In this document: positions 1 to 7,590 of the stretch, in pieces
Layout of the letters: the number at the start of each line of letters is the position of its first letter
Numbering within the stretch: position 1 is the first letter of the stretch
Assembly (NCBI GenBank): GCA_026770025.1
Contig: JAMXDE010000035.1
Coordinates: 372,001 to 436,000 of the forward strand
Direction: 5' to 3'
From: Craspedostauros australis
Lineage: Eukaryota > Bacillariophyta > Bacillariophyceae > Mastogloiales > Achnanthaceae
DNA: 64,000 nt
The notes under the pieces: generated by a model
Told to the model about the DNA's origin: nothing
Seen by the model: only the letters and a program-made list of their open reading frames with translations
Database searches by the model: none
Made by a program: the position numbers and the translations under genes

Positions 1-2
1 AC

Positions 3-197
3 TCCGCGCACGGCTCAAACAAGCGCCACTCAGCAGCTTTGGAAACCATCGTCGAATTGACCGCCGAGGTCATGGATGAGAAGAGTCAGAGGTCGCTGGT
101 GTCTGGAATGGACTGCGATGACAGCGAGTCGGGTAACTACGCAACGTCCCAGGAACTGTGGGTGGACGGCGTCGAGAAGGGGGACGAAAATGTGTAG
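3..197 (+). CDS. C-terminal end of an unidentified protein (partial at left edge)
   Basis: An open frame enters from the left edge and ends at a TAG at 195-197, giving 64 residues. The tail is polar and acidic, with runs such as VMDEKSQRS and DCDDSESG and no stop before the end. Its 3' end faces that of the next gene, leaving a 114-base convergent gap. I recognise no domain. It is called coding because it is open from the edge and has an ordinary cytosolic-protein composition. With only 64 residues, chance openness cannot be excluded. Confidence 0.4.
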   Translation, partial: SAHGSNKRHSAALETIVELTAEVMDEKSQRSLVSGMDCDDSESGNYATSQELWVDGVEKGDENV

Positions 198-311
198 AGC
201 CCATCACGCAGAAGGTAATAGTAGATAGGTACATGGAATTGTATGGACGGTCGACTTTGCCGCATTGCAAGTGCGGCATCACCTTGTCTGTAGTTGTTTC
301 ATGGGCACCCT

Positions 312-2778
312 TTAGTTTGATTTGGAGAAGTTGCGCTGCATGACGATGAAATACCTTGTGGTTTGTTCTGCATGACTCCCGCCTCCAGATTGCCACAGAC
401 GGTCAAAGTAGCTCGTGCCGTTGCTTGCGTTGCCGTTGCTGCCGACATCCTTCGTTGTTGCATCATCAAAGGAAAGCCCAGTCTCGCTTTCGAAAAGCGA
501 TACCGTGGCCGCGGTCACACCTTTGCTGCCACCACCGCCGAAGGTCTCGGTAACTCTCACGTTCGGATGGACCTCGTTGTCCAACTGCATGCAAATCAAC
601 AGGTTCGGGAATTGACGCAGCAACTTGACGAAGGTCGCGCAGATGAGCCGCCCGTACCACTTGTTGTCCGTCACGATGGCAATTCTGGAATGCTTGGACT
701 CCCGCAGGCATTCGGCAGCAGCGCGCAACATGGAACTATTCAGCATGTGTGCTGGTTCTGCATTGTCGCCGGACATGATCTCTTCCAAATTCGTGACATC
801 CACTCCGTACGTTTGGGTTGGTGGCTCCGGATGATTGACGAAGATGTTGGAGACGGTGCCATTTTTGACCAGCTGGCGCAAGAACATTCCGCTTTCCGCG
901 CCCACCACGCAGATATTGTGTGGCAATCGGTTGGATTCCGGCGCGGTGCCATCGCTGCTGCTGTCTGCCAAAAAGGCACGATGCAGGATCTTGCCGACAC
1001 GATCGGCGCGCAACTCGACCGCTACATGGTTGCGCTTGGGATTTTTGTGGGCGCGATGCACGATCCATTCACCGAATCCGGCACCCAACTCCAAATCCAA
1101 AGGAATCTTCTTGGATTTGGATCTGGCATCATCGCCAAGACCCTTTGAAAAGAGCTTTGCAAAGTCGATCGCGCCATCGCTGCCGATGATACCGCCTTGC
1201 AACCCGACCGCACCCAGAATGCGATTGCACTCTTTTCGTTTGAGCGGAACATACTGCGAACCGCTGCTGTGTTGGATCGTGACATCCAACTTGCGCAAGG
1301 CCGACTGCAATCCGAAACTGAAGAACGCCGCATTGACAAGCTGCTGTTGCAAGTCGTGGCCTTGTTGTGCGTTGTGCATGGACGTCGTGCCGCCGCCGCT
1401 CACAAACAGAACGCGCGTCAGAAGCAACCGCGAGAGACATCGCGGCGCGATGGGCTTGCATCGCCGGATGATGACGCGCGCGTCGTCCTCGATCGATGTC
1501 AGCCGATGCACGCGGAAGATCTCGTTGGATTCGGATCGTCGGTCGGGCGTCGCCGTGGAGGCAAGGTCATCGGACATTTGTTTGAGAATCTTGCGCGAAG
1601 CTTGGGCCGATACGATGGCCTGCCGCGCCGCCTTGATGGCGTCATCCGGGTTCTCGGCCAACGCGTGAGAACTGGCCAGACTGAGGTAGCACATTCCCAG
1701 AGCCTCCCGCTTGCGCTGCTGGGCCGGTTGCGGATTCGTTGCGTGTTGCAGCGACGTGGAAAGCTGTTCCAGCTCATGAATGCGCTTGGATGCCTTGTCC
1801 AATTGCATCGCCTGGCATAGCACCGTGACGCAGTACTCGTACGATGATGCATCAAATGGCGGGAAGCAGTTGTGGTGCTGATACAGATCCCACGCAGTCT
1901 CGCTGGCGCTGACTCCGCCGGAGAGCGACGCCGAACCATCTCGCGCATCCTTGTGCAGCGTTGTTGCTGTCCACATGCATCCCCGCAGGAAGGTGTTGAG
2001 CGTTCGCAGATTGGGTTTGTCGCGTTTGACTGTTGACGTCGGGGGCGGGAATGGCAGAGCGGTGCGTATCGGCATGCATTGGCAAGGTTGGTCGTTGGCT
2101 ACGAAATGAAGTGGACACACGCGAGAAGGTTTGTGGCACCAGACGTGCGCCCGCTGACATATGCAAGATGCAACCCAGTTCCCTCATGATTTAATTTCAT
2201 TTCCTTTCATTTCACTTCATGTCCTTTCACTTTATTCCATTCCATTCCACTCCATCCAACACACACACACATACACTCCACTCACTTTTTGCATCGCACA
2301 TGGACCGAAAGACGCCAATGGCCTTGTCCATATGCCCCGAATGACAGTATCCCTTCAACAACGCCGTGCGACACTCCACGTTGATCTTCCTCTTGGCGGC
2401 CACGGCCTCCTTCATGATGCGCTCCGCCGATGCGATATCCCCACATCGCGAACAGCAATCGATGATGCTGCAGAGATGGTATTCATCGACGATCGAGAGG
2501 GACGCGTCAAAGGCGCGCAAGGCTTCACTCAGCTTCTTCTGCTGCGACAGTGCCTTGAGTCGCCGCGATAGATCGATGGCGTCTTGAGATGGAGGAGCTT
2601 TGGTGGGCCGCTTTCGTTTGGAGGATGCTCCATCGCAATGCGTGGAGGATTGCGCACATTTCAACTTGTCTTCTGCGCTGCGTCCGCGACGGCGGCGTTT
2701 CTTCGTGGTGCCATCGCGATTTGCGCGTGTGGAATCCATCGTTAATCCAGGCGTCTTCGTCTCAATGGTGCAATGCAA
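312..2778 (-). CDS. PPR protein fused to a TrmB-like tRNA (guanine-N7) methyltransferase
   Basis: Two exons are supported: 2778-2286 and 2029-312. The donor is GTGAGT at 2285 and the acceptor AACAG ends at 2030, both phase 1, giving 736 residues. The N-terminus is basic (KKRRRRGR). Residues ~60-210 carry degenerate PPR-like helical pairs such as HLCSIIDCCSRCGD and GHMDKAIGVFRSM, and the intron falls inside this array. The C-terminal half is a Rossmann methyltransferase of the TrmB type: motif I LDLELGAGFGEW near residue 475, VAVELRADRV after it, NIFVNHPEPP near 563 where TrmB has its PDPW motif, and IVTDNKWYG near 619. TrmB enzymes make m7G46 in tRNA; PPR arrays bind RNA, usually in organelles. 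Fusions of this type are known from algae. An organellar RNA-modifying role is inference. A second in-frame Met at 2739 could be the true start. The CA-rich tract lies in the intron. Confidence 0.8.
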
Positions 2779-2843
2779 CGCAACTCTGACTTTCCTTTGG
2801 ACCTCTGTTTGTTGCCGTCGAAAGTGGCATCACAAGTTGGTGT

Positions 2844-3479
2844 TCATCTGTTTTGGATCAGATTGTTCGCTTTCCGGTTTGGCGCCATTTTTTGTTGGTT
2901 TGTGGAGACCAAGAGCGTACAGAGGTCAGACGGATGCATAAGACGTTGGAAGATATGGGTCTCGAGTTGATGAAAATTGATTGATGCCACAAGAATGGTT
3001 AGAGTGGTTTGTCTAAACCAGCCCAGATCCACGGAAACGCTGGTGGCTTTGGTCGGATTGAATGGCAGATTGCGGCCGAACGAAGCCCCCCAGTTGTGGA
3101 CATGAGTTTCGCATGCGATGCGTCCACAATCGCACGTCCATTTCATCACACTGCGCAGAGCTTTCAGCTTGGGTTGGATCTCACCGCATGGCAACCACCA
3201 CAAACGTCTGCGTGAATCCCGATTGCGTTCGCACCATCTCAACAGACGGTGGGCATCGCGCTGACGTGATGCGTTGCACTGTGTCGTTGTCATGCACTGT
3301 GCGATGATGGTGTTGCAGCGATCGCAATCCAGCACTGCGTAATTCTCCTCCAGAACGATAGCAATGTCCTGTCGTGTTTGTGTGACGCAGGATATGGAGG
3401 TTGAAGAAGTTAACGCCGGAGATGTGTGGTATGTAGCGCAAGAAAGCGATGTGGGTTGGAATGAATGATGCTGGAGCAT
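2844..3479 (-). CDS. Hypothetical Cys-rich protein, doubtful
   Basis: A minus-strand frame of 211 residues starts at the Met at 3479; a longer frame from 3668 would run through the tRNA gene and is not accepted. It contains Cys clusters (LDCDRCNTIIAQC and MKWTCDCGRIACETH) that could bind a metal. The N-terminal 50 residues and the last 40 are low in coding character. It sits between the PPR-methyltransferase start and the permuted tRNA gene. I recognise no family. It may simply be a chance open frame. Confidence 0.25.
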   Translation of the reverse strand: MLQHHSFQPTSLSCATYHTSPALTSSTSISCVTQTRQDIAIVLEENYAVLDCDRCNTIIAQCMTTTQCNASRQRDAHRLLRWCERNRDSRRRLWWLPCGEIQPKLKALRSVMKWTCDCGRIACETHVHNWGASFGRNLPFNPTKATSVSVDLGWFRQTTLTILVASINFHQLETHIFQRLMHPSDLCTLLVSTNQQKMAPNRKANNLIQNR

Positions 3480-3530
3480 GTCAATAATGTAATTAAATTT
3501 AAATTTTACTCGCAAAGGCAACAAGCTGAC

Positions 3531-3607
3531 ATCAGAAGATTCCGGGTTCGAATCCCGGGCAGGTTTGTGATGACCTGTTGGCCCAACGGCAAGGCGTCTG
3601 ACTACGA
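3531..3607 (+). tRNA. trnR-ACG: Circularly permuted tRNA-Arg(ACG) gene
   Basis: The 3' half comes first: A38 at 3531, anticodon-stem strand TCAGA 3532-3536, variable AGATT 3537-3541, T-stem CCGGG 3542-3546, loop TTCGAAT 3547-3553, CCCGG 3554-3558, acceptor strand GCAGGTT 3559-3565 and discriminator 3566. After GTGAT (3567-3571) comes the 5' half: acceptor GACCTGT 3572-3578, U8-G9, D-arm 3581-3595 (GCC with GGC), G26, stem TCTGA 3597-3601 and loop CTACGA 3602-3607 with anticodon ACG at 3604-3606. Joining 3607 to 3531 gives a perfect 5-bp anticodon stem, a perfect T-stem and a 7-bp acceptor with G-U at both ends. The anticodon-arm sequence matches eukaryotic tRNA-Arg. The B box (3545-3555) precedes the A box (3579-3589). 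TTTT at 3613-3616 fits Pol III termination, and an AT-rich tract lies at 3486-3510. Loss of halves from a tandem pair is possible but would not leave complementary remnants meeting at 37/38. Confidence 0.85.
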
Positions 3608-3659
3608 TTTCATTTTGCGCCAGCTTTGCGCGTGCGATTCGCTTTGACTTCCTTTTGGG

Positions 3660-4569
3660 CGCATCCACAGATCATGCCTCTGGGCGACTGCTCCATTTTG
3701 CATTCAACATGCCACCCGCCATGAAGAGAGAGAGAGAGACTGGGTGGGTCCTTCCATCCATGGGTCTTCGACCTCTGGATAGGAAATATAATGGGTCATA
3801 AGTTTGTGCAATTCATGTCCATGAACATGGGAGGAATATGTTTTGTTTGGATGACATGCGCGCGATTTGCAGTGACATCCCATCACATGAGACTAGCTCG
3901 TGCTTGCGGAGGAAATGGATCAAACCATTGCGGGCGATCGATCCAACCAGAGGCCAGAGCAAGAGGTGGCATTGATGATTGACGACAGCAGAAGTGGTGG
4001 AAAGCTCTGTTGAAAAAGCTTCACTTCTCCCATGTGTCGGCGCTGATGGGAATCACTGCGCAATTGAGTTCTCATTTACACTGACAGCTGACATTTTGAT
4101 TGGTCGACGGGCGCGGCAGCTGTTCGCAGTCACCCAAGACGAAGAAACACATCGTTTCTTTCTCTGTTGTGTCGATGACGCCCAAATTCTGTGGGATCTT
4201 TCTTCTGCTTTGTTGGTGCTGATGTTGTTGTGCCGATCTTCGCCTCTTCTCGCCCCATCATCCCCGTTGTGGCTTTTGCGAAAGCGTTGATGTCATGCCA
4301 ATGAGGGCCCCCACATCTCAAAGACATCATCCGTCAGTCTCCGTTCCATCGACAGCATCTGGAGCAAGATCATTCATTGTCGTACTCTCAAGAGCAGAGA
4401 CAGAAGAAGCAATTCCAGAAGCAACAGTACCAAGGAACCACATTGCCATCTGCCTTCCTCATCTTGCTGTCGTCGTACATATCATACTATATTATACTTC
4501 ATATTAGAATACGATACCACAGAACAAATCGAAACTGAAGCAGCCACCACAACAACCAGCAGAACAAGC
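3660..4569. other. Intergenic, no supported gene
   Basis: This 0.9-kb stretch holds a short AG-repeat near 3727 and a 103-codon frame at 3979-4290 that resembles no family I know. A T/A-rich stretch at 4485-4512 may be promoter sequence for the RING-finger gene that starts at 4570. Confidence 0.5.
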
Positions 4570-5229
4570 ATGAGCTTGTTTCTCCCATCCTTCTTCCGCC
4601 AGCTGGAAAGCCTCCCATTCCAGCCATCGGCGACCTGCGACAGCTCCCACGATGAGGAGACCATCATGCACATCTCATTTTCGGGTTCCATCTTCGCCAT
4701 CGTGCTCGTCTTCCTCGTCCTCGAAACCGTGCTGTTCGTGGTCGGAACCATCTGCCGATGGTGCTTCCAGCCCAACAACCTGGGAGAGAACGGCTGGATC
4801 TTCGAGGACGAATACGCGATGGCGGGCAGCTTGCTCTCGCGCGCGCAAGTGCTGCGCATCGAAAGCGACGACGATGACGACAGCTCTCAGGACGACATCG
4901 TGAGACGGCACGGCAACTTCCCGCAGCCGTACGCCGCACAGAATTGCGATGACAGTCGCACCAGAACGATCTGCTGCGCCATATGCTTGGAACACGATGC
5001 GAAGGACCTCGTCAAATTCAGCAACTGCTGCCAGTCCATTTTTCATAAGCACTGTCTGCAACGATGGCTGCGCGTTCGGTTGGCATGTCCCTGCTGCCGC
5101 AAAGCAGCCGCGCCTTGCGAAACGCAGGACGTCCACAAGGATTCGGCTCTGTCCACGATCCTGCGGTGGCCCAATCCGAGAGATCTGTTCGACGAGAACG
5201 GAGAACAATTCTATTTCTTCACGTTTTGA
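4570..5229 (+). CDS. Membrane-anchored RING-finger protein, probable E3 ubiquitin ligase
   Basis: This 219-residue, single-exon protein has one strong transmembrane segment at about residues 37-61 (IFAIVLVFLVLETVLFVVGT). An acidic linker (SDDDDDSSQDD, about 99-109) follows, then a RING domain at 136-176. Visible ligands are C136, C139, C153/C154, H159, C162, C173 and C176, ending in CPCCR. The usual CGH step is replaced by CCQS, so the fourth ligand must be one Cys of the C153-C154 pair, or be absent. The HKHCLQRWL segment is typical of RING-H2 proteins that recruit E2 enzymes. Short membrane RING proteins usually ubiquitinate membrane or secretory-pathway substrates; the compartment here is unknown. 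The start is the first Met of the frame, just after an A-rich leader. Confidence 0.8.
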   Translation: MSLFLPSFFRQLESLPFQPSATCDSSHDEETIMHISFSGSIFAIVLVFLVLETVLFVVGTICRWCFQPNNLGENGWIFEDEYAMAGSLLSRAQVLRIESDDDDDSSQDDIVRRHGNFPQPYAAQNCDDSRTRTICCAICLEHDAKDLVKFSNCCQSIFHKHCLQRWLRVRLACPCCRKAAAPCETQDVHKDSALSTILRWPNPRDLFDENGEQFYFFTF

Positions 5230-5720
5230 AAACGACGCGCGTTATCGTGCATCAAATCAGAAGAAGGATCGAACAACTGAACGCGCAAGGGCAGGGAGTG
5301 TGTTGTCGTCGGGCGTCGGCGGTGGTGGATGAATGAGGTTTCTTGGCGACGATACAGAAGCAATGCGATCATCCTCATCCGAAAAACTGTGTGTTGGAGT
5401 TATAGAGTATACTGTGTCGGTGTGGACCATCATCGTGGAGCAGAAGGAAACTGTAGAGTTGTGTACAAGTACTCAGAGCTATTCTATTACATTTGTAACA
5501 TTTTTCATTTCATTTATTTTTGCATCGCAGATATGGCATCACATTATGTTCTATTCTATTATTTTATAGAGCATGTCGCACTGTCGTCAGTGTCCAGATC
5601 ACGGAAGCGCGGAGGGTGCTGTCCAGACAGACATGCAACGCCCTCGTCTTCCCAAGATCTGAGACAACGTCATTCTCAGTGTCGCGGTAACCCCTCCATT
5701 GCGTTGCATCTGCGACGCGC
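5230..5720. other. Intergenic, AT-rich
   Basis: No convincing frame is present. The middle (5470-5575) is T-rich and may hold 3' ends of the flanking genes. Part of it would be the 3' untranslated region of the doubtful minus-strand gene to the right. Confidence 0.45.
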
Positions 5721-6143
5721 CTACGCAAAGAAGTACAGCACGATTATGGGCACGATGAGAAATGCCATGCACAAGATGGGCAAGGCACCCGTCCCATCGG
5801 TCGTGAGATATCACCAGACCTCGTCCCAAATGTACTGCCACGTGCACCGTTGTTGCGGTGCATTGTCGTCATGTTGGATCTGCTGCGCTGCATTGCCATC
5901 GTTCTGTGTGGCATCGCCAATGTACTGCTCCACGTCTGCTTGCATCAGCAGTCGTTGCTGCGGCAACGTGGCGCTGTGTTGGTCCATGGTCAAGATGTCG
6001 CGGGTATAGCTCTGTTCTGGACTCGTATTGAATGTCTCCTTCTCGCCGCGTGCGTCTTGCTCAAGCTGGTGGATTGTTCGGAGCTCTCGACCTTGTGCAA
6101 TAGTTTCAACAAATTGTAACAGTAGTCGTATGACTCTCATCAA
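5721..6143 (-). CDS. Possible tail-anchored membrane protein, gene model unresolved
   Basis: A minus-strand frame starting at Met 6143 reads 110 polar, Gln- and His-rich residues with helical stretches (LQFVETIAQGRELRTIHQLE) and meets a TGA at 5811-5813. Beyond that TGA the same frame encodes a short polar stretch, then a hydrophobic helix ending LIVPIIVLYFFA at a TAG at 5721-5723. A hydrophobic helix directly before a stop is the hallmark of tail-anchored proteins such as SNAREs. I see no AG between the TGA and the helix that would let splicing skip it. An upstream exon may exist: another minus-strand frame at ~6240-6190 encodes an amphipathic stretch (TQVAEMITNAERLKN). It may be a pseudogene, a mis-modelled gene or a sequencing error. 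Confidence 0.3.
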
Positions 6144-6580
6144 ATGATGAGGGCCCTGTTGCTGATGTTGTTGTTGTTGTTGGAACGACTTCGTTCTTGT
6201 TCTTCAGTCGTTCTGCGTTGGTGATCATTTCTGCGACTTGTGTCTTGTTTTTCTCGTCAGGCGGACATGCGGACAGACGTTACACGTGCTGAAGATTTCC
6301 CACACTTTGATTTGAAGATGGTATCTTTCGGAGGAGTTGATGTGACACTCCTTGGATCTGACAGACACGAACATCAACACGTTTTCCACATCTCTGTTGC
6401 GTTGGTTGCTGCTGCCTGCTCCGTTTGACATCGCTGTGGCTGATGTTCCTTCTCTTCGCACACTTGTGCAATGCTGGGTGCGCGCAGTGTCTCCACAACA
6501 ACAAGAGAGCACAAGAAGCACAACACCAAGCACCATAAAGCAATTCAACGCAACGCACCCCTTTCCACAACTCCAGCATC
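6144..6580. other. Upstream region between divergent genes
   Basis: It contains a short CAA-type repeat near 6160-6182 (minus-strand reading) and a minus-strand frame at 6225-6548 (107 codons) that may include an exon of the doubtful tail-anchored gene. The last ~80 bases are A/C-rich and directly precede the plastid-protein start, consistent with its 5' leader. Confidence 0.35.
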
Positions 6581-7258
6581 ATGACCTTCCATTCCATCTC
6601 CGTCCTCCTGATCCTCGCAGCATCCGCGAGCGCGTTCCAAACGCCGCGCATGCACCACACGCGCAATACTGCCACCATGCTCGGCGCCGGCACGTTGCTG
6701 CCCGAGACGTTTCTCATCGCTGACGATGCCGTCGTGGCCGCCGCGACGGATCCCTCCATGCTGCAGCAAGCCGGCGGCGTCCTGCAGACCGTGGCAGCCG
6801 TCATCACAGGCCTCATCTTCTTCTTCGCCGCCGTCGCCTTTCTCTATGCCAGCTTCATCATCCCGGCCGCGGCCGAACAGCTCGAGAAGGAATGCAAGGA
6901 GCTGCAGCCGGGATTGTGGGAAGAGTACGTAGCGCAATTGAACAAAGGCGAGACGATGGCGCAGCGACCCGATCTCATGCAGGAGCTGGGCACCAAGCTG
7001 CAGCCGTTTTTGGAAGACAAACTGAAGAAGATGGACGACAACGGAGAGCTCTCGGCCTTGCAGAGCACTCTCAATCCCATGCCGCGATCAACGCCGGCGC
7101 AGCAGGAGGAGCCACCGGTGCAGTCCTCTGTCATTCCGACGATGAACCAATGGGACGATGATGGTCCTGCAGGAACCGGGGTTGTGGATGCCACCATTGT
7201 GTCGAAGAAGGATGTTCCGGAGACCGGCGGCGGCAGTGGCGGTGGCGAGAAGCAGTAG
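6581..7258 (+). CDS. Plastid-targeted single-pass membrane protein of unknown function
   Basis: A 225-residue single-exon protein. Residues 1-18 form a signal peptide (SVLLILAASASA), and the predicted cleavage leaves Phe19 at +1, followed by a short basic Ser/Thr/Arg stretch. This ASA-Phe junction is the bipartite plastid-import signature of diatoms and related algae. One transmembrane helix lies at about 69-94 (ITGLIFFFAAVAFLYASFI). It is followed by an amphipathic helical region (about 98-150: EQLEKECKELQPGLWEEYV) and a disordered Pro/Gln and Gly-rich tail. I do not recognise the family. The layout suggests a thylakoid or envelope protein with a soluble helical domain; that is inference. 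Confidence 0.75.
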   Translation: MTFHSISVLLILAASASAFQTPRMHHTRNTATMLGAGTLLPETFLIADDAVVAAATDPSMLQQAGGVLQTVAAVITGLIFFFAAVAFLYASFIIPAAAEQLEKECKELQPGLWEEYVAQLNKGETMAQRPDLMQELGTKLQPFLEDKLKKMDDNGELSALQSTLNPMPRSTPAQQEEPPVQSSVIPTMNQWDDDGPAGTGVVDATIVSKKDVPETGGGSGGGEKQ

Positions 7259-7590
7259 AGCAGAGAGTGTATTCCAGTACGTACTTTAATCTGCTACACA
7301 TAGCATGCCAAAAACACCACAGATTTCTGATTCCTCTTCGGATTTTCGCTTGCGCGCCCCTTCATGGAGCCTTCCACCGGCGCGCCATAGTTGCATCATC
7401 ATACGTATTATTATTCACCATAGCTGACGAGTGGTGTTGTACAGTTTCACTGCTGATATTGGTTATGGAAAGATATACTATTATATGCGTATGCTGGTTT
7501 CTGCTGGGACAGCTGTCCACGTTTTTTCTATGGCAGGCTCTGCCATGCGGTCTATGCCTTGCGTGGCTTGGTAGCTCTCTTCTTCTCTTT
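7259..7590. other. Convergent 3' intergenic region
   Basis: Short gap between the plastid-protein gene (+) and the metalloprotease gene (-). It is T-rich with no frame of interest; both 3' untranslated regions probably lie here. Confidence 0.5.

Noticed and set aside
3531-3607. Two unrelated tRNA fragments lying side by side by chance
   Set aside because: The halves pair perfectly in the anticodon stem, nearly fully in the acceptor stem, meet exactly at 37/38 and belong to the same tRNA-Arg type.
5560-5813. Selenocysteine reading of the TGA at 5811-5813
   Set aside because: I could not find a convincing SECIS element downstream on the minus strand; ATGA and AA are present but helix and quartet do not fit.
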